From Pleionea sediminis (lineage in GTDB: Bacteria; Pseudomonadota; Gammaproteobacteria; Enterobacterales; Kangiellaceae), in contig NZ_SUNB01000007.1 in NCBI RefSeq assembly GCF_007570825.1, positions 1-64,000 of the forward strand: DNA of 64,000 nt, read 5' to 3'. This document shows, one piece after another, positions 33,514 to 42,849 of the stretch. Below the pieces are notes generated by a model. The model saw only the letters and a program-made list of their open reading frames with translations. It did no database searches and was not told the origin of the DNA. A program made the translations under genes and the position numbers. Every line of letters begins with the position of its first letter. Within the stretch, counting starts at the first letter, position 1.

Positions 33514-34741
33514 ATCACAACTGATTACCCATAAATTAAAACAAACAACAGGAATTTCGGCAAAGATATCGACAGGAATCAGTCGGTTTTTGGTTGAAAA
33601 CTTTTTTAGACAAATGCAGATTGGAGAAGTGACTCTAATTGAAAATGGCGACAAAAAGGTATTCGGCAAAAATCAAGACATAAAAGCACAAATTATAGTC
33701 AATGACACTCGTTTTTATTCTCGTTTATTGTCCGGTGGAAGTATCGGGGCCGGAGAGGCTTACATTGAAGGTTGGTGGGATTCGCCAGACACAACTGCCG
33801 TTGTTGAGCTGTTTGCCGCGAACTTGGATATTATCGATCGTATTGAGGGATTGGTCGATTGGGTAAAGCTGCCCTTTAAACGAATACTAAAGCCTTTTAA
33901 AACCAATACGAAAAAGCGTGCTAAAAAGAATATTGTTGCTCACTATGATCTGGGTAACGTGTTGTATAAAAATTTTCTAGATCCCACCATGCTGTATTCT
34001 GCAGCGATTTACCCCGACGAAAAAGCCAGTTTATACGAAGCATCTTTGCATAAGCTCAAAGTCATTTGTGATTCTCTTGAATTATCTAAGGATGATCATT
34101 TGGTTGAGATTGGTACTGGTTGGGGTGGGTTAGCGGTTTTTGCTGCCAAGAATTATGGATGTAAAGTGACTACAACCACGATTTCTGAAGAGCAATACAA
34201 CTACACAGCTCAGTTGCTCAAAGAAAACGGTATTGACGATAAAGTGACTCTTTTGAAAAGAGATTATCGGGAGCTTGAAGGTCAATTCGATAAGCTTGTG
34301 TCAATAGAGATGATTGAAGCTGTCGGTCATGAATATCTTTCAGAGTACTTTCAAGTGTGTAATCGATTGTTAAAGCCCGGCGGCAAGATGTTAATTCAAT
34401 CGATACTGATTGATGACAATCGATACGATCAATATGTCAAAGGTGAAGACTTTATCCAGAAATATATTTTTCCCGGTGGGGCTCTACCCAGTAAAAAGAT
34501 AGTGCATGATACCGTTGCCGCAAACACGAGTTTACGTCCTATTGGATATTTTTCTTTCGGTTATGATTATGCCCGAACTTTAGAGGATTGGCGTAAAGCA
34601 TTTAACAAAAACTGGGCTGAAATTCGTACCGCAGGATACGACGATAAATTCTATCGTTTGTGGAATTTTTATTTTCATTATTGCGAAGGCGGCTTCTGGC
34701 AAGATCGCATTGATGTTGCTCATTTTGTTTTCGAAAAATAA
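33506..34741 (+). CDS. Cyclopropane-fatty-acyl-phospholipid synthase family methyltransferase
   Basis: SAM-dependent enzyme that methylates or cyclopropanates unsaturated acyl chains of membrane phospholipids. Marks: GEAYIEGWWD, NIVAHYDLGNVLYKNFLDPTMLYSAA, VEIGTGWGGLAVFAA (SAM site), IEMIEAVGHEY, and FIQKYIFPGGALPS. 411 residues. GTG start at 33506 with GGAGAAG upstream. Because it sits with a FAD oxidase and DUF1365, the true product may be a methylated or furan fatty acid rather than a cyclopropane. Confidence 0.9.
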   Translation: MAESQLITHKLKQTTGISAKISTGISRFLVENFFRQMQIGEVTLIENGDKKVFGKNQDIKAQIIVNDTRFYSRLLSGGSIGAGEAYIEGWWDSPDTTAVVELFAANLDIIDRIEGLVDWVKLPFKRILKPFKTNTKKRAKKNIVAHYDLGNVLYKNFLDPTMLYSAAIYPDEKASLYEASLHKLKVICDSLELSKDDHLVEIGTGWGGLAVFAAKNYGCKVTTTTISEEQYNYTAQLLKENGIDDKVTLLKRDYRELEGQFDKLVSIEMIEAVGHEYLSEYFQVCNRLLKPGGKMLIQSILIDDNRYDQYVKGEDFIQKYIFPGGALPSKKIVHDTVAANTSLRPIGYFSFGYDYARTLEDWRKAFNKNWAEIRTAGYDDKFYRLWNFYFHYCEGGFWQDRIDVAHFVFEK

Positions 34742-34749
34742 CACAAGTC

Positions 34750-35280
34750 ATGATTAAAGAATTGCCTCTATCAAAGATTGTTAATAACTTCCTGGTGTTT
34801 CAACTAGGATGGTTTATGTCTGCTTACTGGCATGATTATCGAGCGATAATAGCAAACTTTATTATTTTGCTTTGGCTTTATTACGCAGAGCCATGGAGTA
34901 AATTGCGAATTAAATTCACATTGATCGCGACTTCGATTGGTATTGCATCGGATTCATTATTGGCTTATCTCGGATTGATTAGCTTTGATAGTTCATGGGG
35001 CCTGCCTTTTTGGTTTATGTCTCTGTGGTTATTATTCGCAAGTACTTTGTCTGTCAGTTTGAGTTGGATGATGCGAAATAGAATATTTGCTTTGTTCGGT
35101 GGTGCTATTTTTGGACCATTAGCCTATTTTGCAGGTGTTCAGTTTGATGCATTGGTGGTGAACGGTTGGCAAGGTTTCTTGGCTCTTTCTGTTAGCTGGG
35201 CAATATTGATGGTAATCTTTTCAACGATTTACAGCCGCAAACCCGTCAACCGTATGTATTTGAAGTCAGAGGTGAGGTGA
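34750..35280 (+). CDS. DUF2878 membrane protein
   Basis: About six transmembrane helices in 176 residues (VFQLGWFMSAYWH; AIIANFIILLWLYYAEPW; IATSIGIASDSLLAYLGLI; GLPFWFMSLWLLFASTLSVSL; GAIFGPLAYFAGVQF; FLALSVSWAILMVIFSTIY). WFMSAYW and D-x-LL near the third helix are family features. It is in the same run as the Cfa-type gene, eight bases downstream. Function unknown; always envelope-located. Confidence 0.8.
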   Translation: MIKELPLSKIVNNFLVFQLGWFMSAYWHDYRAIIANFIILLWLYYAEPWSKLRIKFTLIATSIGIASDSLLAYLGLISFDSSWGLPFWFMSLWLLFASTLSVSLSWMMRNRIFALFGGAIFGPLAYFAGVQFDALVVNGWQGFLALSVSWAILMVIFSTIYSRKPVNRMYLKSEVR

Positions 35281-35286
35281 ATAATT

Positions 35287-35805
35287 ATGGTCAGGTCTTA
35301 TAAGCTACTGATTGTAGCGTCAATCGTATTTACACTGAGCCAAGGTTGGGCCAACACTCACCAATTGACTGAAGTTGGAAATGGTAAATACACTTGGTTT
35401 GGTATTAAAGTCTATGATGCAAAACTTTTAGCAGGAGAGAACTTTGATGGTGACTTTAAAAAATCTGCACCACTGGCATTAGAAATTCTTTATGATATGG
35501 ATATCGATAGTAGCGATTTGGTTGAAACAACTAATGATGAGTGGGAAGAGATTGCCATTGGTAAAACAAATTTTTGCCAAGGTAAAAAACTATGGTCCGA
35601 ACAGCTTTTAGATATATGGCCAGATCTGAAAGAAGGCGATCGACTCAAGCTATTTGTCGATGAAGAGCGATCTTCCACTTTCTATCATAACGACAGTGTT
35701 ATTGGGTCAATTAAGGACCCTAATTTCTCTACTTGCTTTTTGGCGATTTGGCTTGCGGAAGACTCTTCCGCTCAGGATCTGAGAGAAGATTTACTTTCCC
35801 TCTAA
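35287..35805 (+). CDS. Chalcone isomerase-like exported protein
   Basis: A signal peptide (YKLLIVASIVFTLSQGWA) precedes a chalcone-isomerase-like domain: LTEVGNGKYTWFGIKVYDAKLL, ALEILYDMDIDSSDLVETTNDEWEE, and STCFLAIWLAEDSSAQDLRE. In bacteria these proteins share the fold but usually not the plant activity; fatty-acid binding has been suggested for relatives. 172 residues, six bases after the DUF2878 gene. Its place in the cluster points to the envelope or lipids. Confidence 0.85.
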   Translation: MVRSYKLLIVASIVFTLSQGWANTHQLTEVGNGKYTWFGIKVYDAKLLAGENFDGDFKKSAPLALEILYDMDIDSSDLVETTNDEWEEIAIGKTNFCQGKKLWSEQLLDIWPDLKEGDRLKLFVDEERSSTFYHNDSVIGSIKDPNFSTCFLAIWLAEDSSAQDLREDLLSL

Positions 35806-35827
35806 ATTCATCAACTTGAGTTATTTT

Positions 35828-36355
35828 ATGCAAATGATTAAGTTTCTTTTAACTGTTCTAGTAGTGATGTTGCTAACATCTTGTTCAACGTCATTATCAG
35901 ATTATGAAGGTACGACGCCGCAATTTAAGCTGGAACGATTTTTTAATGGTGAGCTTAAAGCATGGGGAACGTTCCAAGACATTAACGGCGAAGTGGTCCG
36001 CCGCTTTTATGTTGAAATGATAGGTACCTGGGACGGAAAGACCGGTATTCTTGATGAAGATTTTTTTTATGCTGATGGCGAGAAGCAAAAAAGAATATGG
36101 ACCTTAACGCATGAAGGTGGTAATAAATATTCGGGTACGGCTCCAGATGTTGTTGGTAAAGCTTTTGGTGAAGTTAATGGATTCGCTTTTAATTGGCAAT
36201 ATACCATGAGCCTTCCAGTTGATGATGAGGTTTATGAAGTCCACTTTGACGACTGGATGTATTTGGTGGACGAAAAAAATGTGATTAATCGGGCTGAAGT
36301 GAGCAAGTTCGGCGTAACTGTGGGTGAGGTGATTATCCACATCCAAAAAATGTAA
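35828..36355 (+). CDS. DUF3833 lipoprotein
   Basis: The start at 35828 gives a lipoprotein signal ending in LLTSC. The mature part contains FKLERFFNGELKAWGTFQDI and RRFYVEMIGTWDG, then WQYTMSLPVDDEVYEVHFDDWMYL, the DUF3833 pattern (lipocalin-like beta sheet). It is the last gene of the photolyase run, followed 57 bases later by a strong bidirectional terminator. Function unknown; present in most clusters of this kind. Confidence 0.85.
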   Translation: MQMIKFLLTVLVVMLLTSCSTSLSDYEGTTPQFKLERFFNGELKAWGTFQDINGEVVRRFYVEMIGTWDGKTGILDEDFFYADGEKQKRIWTLTHEGGNKYSGTAPDVVGKAFGEVNGFAFNWQYTMSLPVDDEVYEVHFDDWMYLVDEKNVINRAEVSKFGVTVGEVIIHIQKM

Positions 36356-36411
36356 GAGCACTTGTATGAGTGACGAAATTGAACGTGTTCGATTGGGTTG
36401 TTAAATGAAAC

Positions 36412-36443
36412 AAAAAGGCTTTAGACGATCTAAAGCCTTTTTT
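36412..36443. terminator. Bidirectional terminator between the photolyase run and purC
   Basis: AAAAAGGCTTTAGA and TCTAAAGCCTTTTTT pair around CGA, with A- and T-runs on both sides. Confidence 0.92.
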
Positions 36444-36451
36444 ACGACTTA

Positions 36452-37555
36452 TTAATCAATAAGCTGATAGTCGTTTTTCAATATATTGATAATTTCAGCT
36501 TTCGGGTTATCCGATAGATGCAATCGTGACCCTGTAATTTTTTCTGCAATGTCAATGTAGGTTTTAGAAACTTCCATCAGTACGCTTTCTGGTAATGGAT
36601 TATCTTTTGCAAGGGCTTGGCGCTCTTCCATTCTATCTTTATTCAATAAAATATCGGGATCTGGAAAATGGTTTAGTAGCAACTGTCTGAAACCTTCTTT
36701 TGAGTTTTCAACCACTTTTCCTTCACGGTAAGAAGGTCCATCCCAAATTCTGGATGAGTCTGGTGTGCCTACTTCATCCATATAAATTAGTTTTTCATTA
36801 CCATTAGCATCTTCAACATAGCCAAACTCGAATTTGGTATCAACGAAGACCTGATCTAACTTAGCCAAAGCATCACTGATTACGTCGAAGCCTTCTTGCA
36901 ATAACTTTTCGTAAAGGTCGACATCTTCTATCGACCGGAAATTAAAAGCCTCAAAATTATCGATGATGTTCTTGCGTGTGATATTGACATCGTCAGCCTC
37001 AGGAACACCAGGAATACCTTTTAAAACACCTTTGGTAGATGGCGTCATTAATAACTCAGGAAGTTTTTGATCTTTTTCTAGATTATCAGGCAACTGAATA
37101 CCACAAAACTCTCTTTCCCCTTTTGAATATGAGCGCCACATAGAGCCTGTAATGTATTGACGGCATATGGCTTCTATCATCACCGGTTTCGCTTTTTGGA
37201 CAATCCATACAAATGGGTGCGGGATGTCAAGAATGTGGCTTTCAGCCAAACCTTTTTCTTTAAATAGTTTAAACCAATGGTTGGAAATTGCATTTAGCGC
37301 CGCGCCTTTACCAGGAACGCCATTCATTCCTCCTTCGCCATGCCAGATACAATCGAAAGCTGATATACGATCGCTAATAACCATAATAGCCAGAGGAGCT
37401 TCTGAAGCAACGTTATAATTCTTTTCTTTAATGAGACGTTTACTGTCTTCTTCGGTTAACCAGTAAACTGACCGCACTTTACCGCTGTGGACTGGCTGGT
37501 TGGTTCGGATAGGTAAATCATTGTTCACGGCTAAAACTTTATCAGCGAGACTCAT
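36452..37555 (-). CDS. purC: Phosphoribosylaminoimidazole-succinocarboxamide synthase (long form)
   Basis: ATP-dependent ligation of aspartate to CAIR in purine synthesis. Marks: [67 protein letters not shown]. The 367-residue length corresponds to the long form seen in Vibrio, Shewanella and relatives rather than the 237-residue E. coli enzyme. Single gene, convergent with the photolyase run. Confidence 0.93.
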   Translation of the reverse strand: MSLADKVLAVNNDLPIRTNQPVHSGKVRSVYWLTEEDSKRLIKEKNYNVASEAPLAIMVISDRISAFDCIWHGEGGMNGVPGKGAALNAISNHWFKLFKEKGLAESHILDIPHPFVWIVQKAKPVMIEAICRQYITGSMWRSYSKGEREFCGIQLPDNLEKDQKLPELLMTPSTKGVLKGIPGVPEADDVNITRKNIIDNFEAFNFRSIEDVDLYEKLLQEGFDVISDALAKLDQVFVDTKFEFGYVEDANGNEKLIYMDEVGTPDSSRIWDGPSYREGKVVENSKEGFRQLLLNHFPDPDILLNKDRMEERQALAKDNPLPESVLMEVSKTYIDIAEKITGSRLHLSDNPKAEIINILKNDYQLID

Positions 37556-37704
37556 GTTGTAAACCCTTCATTAGTTAAGGTAATTAAAATCAATGGCTTT
37601 TGGGGTACTGAATACCGGAAGTCGGTGAAGGGCGTATGATACCAGAACTGCTGACGGAGTCCATGTTGCTTAATTCAACAAATTTAAAGTTAAGAGGCAA
37701 AAAA

Positions 37705-37728
37705 AAGCGGCAGTTTGAAGTGCCGCTT
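37705..37728 (-). terminator. Terminator after rpoE-chrR
   Basis: AAGCGGCA and TGCCGCTT form an 8-bp stem; on the minus strand a run of T follows. It lies 24 bases after the chrR stop. Confidence 0.85.
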
Positions 37729-37751
37729 GAAGAACTAACGCACTTTGAGGA

Positions 37752-38390
37752 TTAGTTAAAGAACCAGTTGAGTACGGGACCCATAGTGCCAGTAAACTTC
37801 AGTGGTTCTGTGGTAATCGCTAAGCATACACAGTCGCTTTCGGCATAGGGTGTGTGCTCATCGACCTTAGATTTGCAAATGTAGTCGCCACGTTTATAAA
37901 GTCCTGACTCGTCAGAAAATGCACCTGACAATACCAGTGTGTACTCTTTGTCTTTATGTGTGTGACGTGGAACTTTCATACCTTTCTTGAAGTAAATTAG
38001 TTTTGCTTCAAAATTGTCATCGTTAGTGGGTAATGGAAGCTCTGCGAAACGCTTGGTGCGCCATTGCCAGTTGAGTTCACCAGCTTCTCCGCCCAGTAAA
38101 ACTTTCTTTACAAGGCTCGAGTAAGCGAAAGTCTGCTCCATTGGTTGGATTGATTCAGTATCAGTCTGAGCAATTCTTGCCAAAATGGTATCGAAAGAAC
38201 CACTGGCGACCGCTGCGCCATCAAGTTCCTCAATCATTTGTCCGCCAATCGATTCAATTTCGGCAATAGCCGCTTTACACGAACCACAAACTTGCGCGTG
38301 TAATGAAACCATTAAACCCAATGAGCCCGTCAATTTGCCTGACGCGTATTGCAGTAGAATGTCTGCACCTGGGTGGTGATTACAGCTCAT
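37752..38390 (-). CDS. ChrR-type zinc/cupin anti-sigma factor
   Basis: Cytoplasmic anti-sigma factor that releases its ECF sigma in response to singlet oxygen. The N-terminal zinc site is complete: His5/His6, His31, Cys35 and Cys38 (LHAQVCGSC), the same spacing as I recall for Rhodobacter sphaeroides ChrR. The C-terminal cupin shows PRHTHKDKEYTLVLSGAF and a later His in VDEHTPYAESD. 212 residues. It overlaps the sigma gene by four bases (ATGA), so the two proteins are made in equal amounts. Confidence 0.9.
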   Translation of the reverse strand: MSCNHHPGADILLQYASGKLTGSLGLMVSLHAQVCGSCKAAIAEIESIGGQMIEELDGAAVASGSFDTILARIAQTDTESIQPMEQTFAYSSLVKKVLLGGEAGELNWQWRTKRFAELPLPTNDDNFEAKLIYFKKGMKVPRHTHKDKEYTLVLSGAFSDESGLYKRGDYICKSKVDEHTPYAESDCVCLAITTEPLKFTGTMGPVLNWFFN

Positions 38391-39007
38391 AAGCCACCTC
38401 GCATTAATTTGTTTAGGTTATTAACGGCACTGCGGATTCTGCCTTTCACAGTACCTAGTGTAATATTGAGTGCATCGGCTGCTTTTTGATGGCTCAATTC
38501 TTCAAAATAAACTTTTTTAATCACTTCCACTTGCTCTTCGGGTAGTTCGGGTAGAAAACTTGAAACTTCGTCACCCATTCGGCTCTCGAACTGAGTGCCT
38601 GAATCGACGGCCATTTCTTCTGAGGCCATTTCGGTTGTTGTGACTTGGCGGCTGGATTTGCGAAAGTAGTCCAGCTTTTTATTTCTGGCAATCGTGTAGA
38701 TCCATGTTGAGACTTGACCTTTGTTGGCTTCAAAATAATCAGCGTAGCGCCAGACGCTAATGAATGTTTCTTGCATTAGTTCTTCGGCTTCTTGCTGTGA
38801 AAGATTTTGTTTAATAAAAAACATTTTGATTTTCGGTGCAAAGTGGTCAAACAGTTCTTTAAAAGCGCTCTGGTCTTGGGTTTTTGCTACGTTTACCAGG
38901 CAATCTATCCAGTGCTGATTTTGGATAGAACGCTCGCTTTTGGCTGTATTCGAGTTCAATTTTGAGCTCTTCTTTTTGAATTCTTTGATAGAGACTACAC
39001 TAGCCAT
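38387..39007 (-). CDS. rpoE: ECF sigma factor, RpoE/ChrR (ECF11) type
   Basis: Extracytoplasmic-function sigma with region 2 (LSQQEAEELMQETFISVWRY; ANKGQVSTWIYTIARNKKLDYFRK) and region 4 (LPEEQVEVIKKVYFEELSHQKAADAL, LGTVKGRIRSAVNNL). An N-terminal 30-residue polar extension is unusual. It forms an operon with a ChrR-type partner. In Rhodobacter this sigma controls a photolyase, a Cfa-type methylase and related lipid genes; such genes lie 1-10 kb away here (27991-36355). Direct control of them is inferred. Confidence 0.9.
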   Translation of the reverse strand: MASVVSIKEFKKKSSKLNSNTAKSERSIQNQHWIDCLVNVAKTQDQSAFKELFDHFAPKIKMFFIKQNLSQQEAEELMQETFISVWRYADYFEANKGQVSTWIYTIARNKKLDYFRKSSRQVTTTEMASEEMAVDSGTQFESRMGDEVSSFLPELPEEQVEVIKKVYFEELSHQKAADALNITLGTVKGRIRSAVNNLNKLMRGGL

Positions 39008-39042
39008 AATTTGCCATGTTGTAAATCGTTAGGTTAGTAATA

Positions 39043-39064
39043 AGGAGCCCCTGTTATGGGGCTC
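39043..39064 (-). promoter_or_regulatory. GC-rich hairpin in the rpoE 5' leader
   Basis: GGAGCCCC and GGGGCTCC pair perfectly around six bases. It lies 36 bases before the rpoE start on the minus strand, with few T residues after it. It may be a weak attenuator, mRNA stabiliser or the terminator of the upstream minus-strand gene (39136). Confidence 0.55.
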
Positions 39065-39135
39065 CGAGATTGTTTCTGTTATAACTTACGTTTGTTGTGC
39101 TCAAACAGAGCAAAAGAAACAATTTATTTGTCAAA

Positions 39136-40518
39136 CTAAAGCGGAAAGTCCAGCAATATGACAGAAGGTGGCAAGCCGCTGTCTTCGGCAGTCAAGCGCT
39201 GGGCATCGCGGGCGATAATGGTATATACACCACCCGCCTCAAAGCTCAGTTCTGCAGGGCCAATCGCGGCATCCTTAGTACCAGCCAAAGTAACCGTAAT
39301 ATCGTAACTGTCGACAGGCAAAGAGACGAAACCTTCCGTAGTGCCTTTAAAGGGAACATCTGAGAATGTCGGGTCGACATCTGCTATTCCTGCGCCCGGA
39401 GCTGTGACGTAGATATCGACATTGCCTGCCGCGGGAGAAGCATGAATGATTTGTACTTTCGCTTCAGTTGCAACGGAACGTCGGTCTTCAGTTATGACTA
39501 AAGGTTCGATCGTTTCGAGCAAGTCGACGGCAAGAACGGTATAGTTGGTTCCTTGATCCAGGGTAAGGTCTGCATCGATAACGACCGGAGCAACTTCACC
39601 AGTGGGAACAACTTTTACATTGTAGGTATCTGCAGGCACGCCAACAAAGCCGGTGGCTTCTGCGTAATCAAGGTTAGACACCAAAGTCGTCTCGTCGTTG
39701 ACCAAAACATCGACGGCCGGTGCGTCTGGAGATGCGTGCACTACTCGAAGGTCTGCGGTTGCATCAACGTCTTGAACGATAAACGAACTGCTATTTGTTG
39801 TAACCAACAAATTAATCGGACTCTCTCCGGTCAGCGTGTTTTCGATGGCCGCAATGGTTAGATCAAGTCCGGAAGTCAGTTCGAGTGAGCCTGAATCGAA
39901 TACGACAGTTTCAGGGTCTCCGGCAAGCGTTACGCGGATTTGATAGGTATCTTCGGGAACATCAACGGGTCCGAGCGACCCTTCGAAAGAGAAGGTTCCC
40001 AATGCTGCTGTGGTGGTTAGATCTGCACCAGGCTCAGTGACATAAACATCTACCATTGGCGCGTTAGGAGCTGCGTGAACCACCTGTGCTCGAAGCTCGC
40101 CTGCATTGATGTCGGAATCTTCACGCGCAACAATGAGAGCGTCAATTTCCGCAACTTCTCCAACAGCAATTGCCGTGTAGAGCATATCGGCGGTTAAGTC
40201 TAATGTCGCAGGGCCAATAACCGTGGGAGTTGTGCCATCTGGAAAAATCCCTTGAATTTCGACTGTCAGTTCACCTTCATTGACCTCGAGTCGAGGACTC
40301 GCTTCTGCATAATCAAAGTTTTCCAACAATGAATTTCCGTCAGCCCAAACATTGACTGCTGGCGCATCGGGAGATGCATGAATCACTTGAACTTTAGCGG
40401 TACCGACATCGTTATTGGTGTTATCATCATCGTCATCAATGATGTCGCACCCCGATAAAAAGATTAGCGAAGACATCACAATGATGCTTGTACTTATTTT
40501 TTGAAACATCTTAATCAT
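39136..40518 (-). CDS. Lipoprotein with four DUF4397 repeats, 460 aa
   Basis: The start at 40518 gives a lipoprotein signal ending in LSGC, followed by an acidic Asp run; GAGG lies upstream. Four DUF4397 domains are visible, each opening with a VQVIHASPDAPAVNVW-type strand: about residues 40, 155, 265 and 365 (the last is IHASPAAGNVDIYV). These are beta-sandwich repeats of bacterial surface proteins. The upstream 27 in-frame codons overlap the divergent TrmB-like gene region and are not needed. Lies just upstream of rpoE on the same strand; a cell-envelope role is likely, mechanism unknown. Confidence 0.85.
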   Translation of the reverse strand: MIKMFQKISTSIIVMSSLIFLSGCDIIDDDDDNTNNDVGTAKVQVIHASPDAPAVNVWADGNSLLENFDYAEASPRLEVNEGELTVEIQGIFPDGTTPTVIGPATLDLTADMLYTAIAVGEVAEIDALIVAREDSDINAGELRAQVVHAAPNAPMVDVYVTEPGADLTTTAALGTFSFEGSLGPVDVPEDTYQIRVTLAGDPETVVFDSGSLELTSGLDLTIAAIENTLTGESPINLLVTTNSSSFIVQDVDATADLRVVHASPDAPAVDVLVNDETTLVSNLDYAEATGFVGVPADTYNVKVVPTGEVAPVVIDADLTLDQGTNYTVLAVDLLETIEPLVITEDRRSVATEAKVQIIHASPAAGNVDIYVTAPGAGIADVDPTFSDVPFKGTTEGFVSLPVDSYDITVTLAGTKDAAIGPAELSFEAGGVYTIIARDAQRLTAEDSGLPPSVILLDFPL

Positions 40519-40580
40519 AATATTGCCTCGTTGAGAGTTAAACCTGGCAATACTTACGAGCAAATATACAAGTTGGAGCA

Positions 40581-41234
40581 ATGACAGAAAGTAACTCAAA
40601 AAAAATTGAGAGCAATCAAGTTGGATTAAACGAAAATTTAGAACAAGTGGTTATTTCTCATAGAGATTCTGATTACAAAAAGCCAATTCAAGCACACAAC
40701 CAACAGGGATTTGATAAGTTTTTAAAGGTTATACAAGTTGGTGAGCGTCCGATGATCTTAGATTCTTGTTGCGGAACAGGCATGAGTACGCTTCAGCTGG
40801 CGGAGAAATTTCCAGAGCATTGGGTGATCGGTATTGACCAGTCTGAAGTTCGTTTGAGCAAGGTGGATAATCCGCTGGATAATGTATTATTTGTTCGAGC
40901 CAATTGTGAGGACTTCTGGCGCTTGTGTTTGCAAGTTAATTTATTTTTCGAACAGCACTTCATTCTTTATCCGAATCCTTGGCCCAAAAAAAAGCACTTG
41001 CAAAGACGTTGGCACGGTCATCCTGTTTTTCCAGTGCTACCGCAACTAAGTCATAAAGTTGAGTTACGATCTAACTGGCGAATTTATTTGGAAGAGTTCA
41101 GTTATGCGTGGAAGATCCTAACTAAGAGGGATAGTGAGCCCGTCGCTTTCCAACCAGAAAACTACTTAACGTTATTTGAAAAAAAATACGCAGAAAGCGG
41201 TCATGATCTATTTAAGCTGGTCGTTGAAAAATGA
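40581..41234 (+). CDS. TrmB-like SAM-dependent methyltransferase
   Basis: Related to tRNA (guanine-N7)-methyltransferase. The SAM site is ILDSCCGTGMSTLQLAEKFP and WVIGIDQSEVRL; the TrmB mark is ILYPNPWPKKKHLQRRWHGHPVFP. It differs from standard TrmB in the first motif (DSCCGTG instead of EIGFGMG) and in size (217 residues). Probably methylates a tRNA or another nucleic acid; a paralogue of the normal TrmB is likely elsewhere. Divergent from the DUF4397 lipoprotein. Confidence 0.75.
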   Translation: MTESNSKKIESNQVGLNENLEQVVISHRDSDYKKPIQAHNQQGFDKFLKVIQVGERPMILDSCCGTGMSTLQLAEKFPEHWVIGIDQSEVRLSKVDNPLDNVLFVRANCEDFWRLCLQVNLFFEQHFILYPNPWPKKKHLQRRWHGHPVFPVLPQLSHKVELRSNWRIYLEEFSYAWKILTKRDSEPVAFQPENYLTLFEKKYAESGHDLFKLVVEK

Positions 41235-41326
41235 ACGATAGAGGTAAAGAGTCATTCAATTAGTTTTGAGTTTACTTTTTTGATATGAAAATAGCTTAGG
41301 AATAGTGTCTTAGTTATGATGTCGAA

Positions 41327-42616
41327 TTATGAAGCCAAACCAAACCATTTAAAACCGAAAAGTTTATCGGTTAAAACATCGGTATCAATTTCAATCGCAG
41401 AAGAAGGCAAACTTTGAAGCACCTCAAGTGGTGCACCATTTTCATCGTTCGGTGTTTCTGACAAATCAATGATTTTAGATTGCTCCAAATCGATGCCATA
41501 GGTATTTCTCACTAAGGCAACTTTAGGGCGTAATCTTGACTTTTCTTTTTGTTCTAAAACGATACCAATTGAATGATCGGAAAGCTCGACGAGACTACCC
41601 GTTGGGTAAATGCCAATGGCTTGAATGAATGCCTCTATCATTTCTTTTTGAAAGAGAATGCCACGGTTGTGATAGAGATCTGCCACGGCTTCAACAGGTG
41701 TCATGGGTTCAATGCCTGGACGAGGATTTATCATTTGTTCGTAATAATCGGCTAAGCCAGCAACACGTGCTAAGAATGGAATTCGATTGCCAATGAGTCC
41801 ACGAGGATAACCGGAGCCGTTATTGCGTTCGCAAAAGTTACTGATAATAAATTTAATTTGACCATTAACAGCACCCATGTACTCTAATTCTTCAAGAGTT
41901 TTTTCAATGTGTTGTTTGTACTCTTCTTGCTCTCTTTCTTCCAACTCACCGATGTGCAATTCGCGAGGTAGTTTTGATTTACCAATTGCCGATAAGATCA
42001 ATGCCGCACCGACATCATTTAAATCTTTGCGAGATAAACCTAAATGACGAGCAAAAACGAGTCCCCAAACAGAAGCCCTGATAGAACTTTCGAATAAGTG
42101 AGCATTTTCTTGTCGAATTCGGCACATCCAGACGAGTGCGTCGGGATTACGAATGACGCTATCAACCATTTTACGAATGCTTTTTTCGATCTGGTTGATT
42201 TGAATTGGCTCGCCATTTTCTATTTGCGACATGGCTTGTGAAATGGTTGACGTGACGTTGTTGAAAACTTTCTCGGCGGTCTTCAACTCTTTCTTAATAG
42301 ATGTTGTTACTTTGTAATTTTCAACACGACTTTTCATCCGCGCTTTTTCATTCATCAAGCGCTGAGTTTTTGGATCGATTTTATCCTGACCCGGTTGACT
42401 CTTAACGCTTTTTAAAGCAGAAGAGTCGACTTTACTAAGAATGGTATCGATATAAACGTGATTACAATATTGATCGAGAAGATCAATTTCATCTTGTTTA
42501 GTGATGTAAAAGCCTTGAATGGGGAAAGGTGTTTTGACCCAAGGCACGTCTAAACGTGACACATACATGCCGATTTCTAAGTTACCGACTGAAACTTGCT
42601 GGGTCTTTAAATGCAT
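41327..42616 (-). CDS. DUF3391 / degenerate HD-GYP domain protein
   Basis: The N-terminal DUF3391 part (VGNLEIGMYVSRLDVPWVKTPFPIQGFYI) and C-terminal HD-GYP-like domain (FARHLGLSRKDLNDVGAAL; IGNRIPFLARVAGLADYYEQMI) fit the cyclic-di-GMP phosphodiesterase family. The catalytic HD of H-D-I-G-K reads ILSAIGK, and the H-H-E-x-x-D-G-S-G-Y-P motif reads FCERNNGSGYP. The metal ligands are therefore mostly lost and the protein is probably a binding or scaffold protein. 429 residues. It is monocistronic. Confidence 0.85.
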   Translation of the reverse strand: MHLKTQQVSVGNLEIGMYVSRLDVPWVKTPFPIQGFYITKQDEIDLLDQYCNHVYIDTILSKVDSSALKSVKSQPGQDKIDPKTQRLMNEKARMKSRVENYKVTTSIKKELKTAEKVFNNVTSTISQAMSQIENGEPIQINQIEKSIRKMVDSVIRNPDALVWMCRIRQENAHLFESSIRASVWGLVFARHLGLSRKDLNDVGAALILSAIGKSKLPRELHIGELEEREQEEYKQHIEKTLEELEYMGAVNGQIKFIISNFCERNNGSGYPRGLIGNRIPFLARVAGLADYYEQMINPRPGIEPMTPVEAVADLYHNRGILFQKEMIEAFIQAIGIYPTGSLVELSDHSIGIVLEQKEKSRLRPKVALVRNTYGIDLEQSKIIDLSETPNDENGAPLEVLQSLPSSAIEIDTDVLTDKLFGFKWFGLAS

Positions 42617-42849
42617 ATATCACTTCTACTTCCAAAAGGCCATTGCGATGGTTTATCGACTTGGTATGCGTTATGAATCGGTGAGTCAGAACTAACCGGA
42701 TGCTAATAATTATGAATTATGAGTCATAAAAATCAAGCGGCAATAATGACTTAGTTCACAAAATCTCAACTGTGAGACATAGGTAAAAAATTTGACACTC
42801 CAGCAATATCTCACTACTAGAAATCAGAATTATGAATAAAATCGGTAAC

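Noticed and set aside
39008-39135. ECF11 promoter (TGATCC / TAAG type) before rpoE
   Set aside because: A CGTAAG stretch exists, but no convincing -35 element at the right distance.
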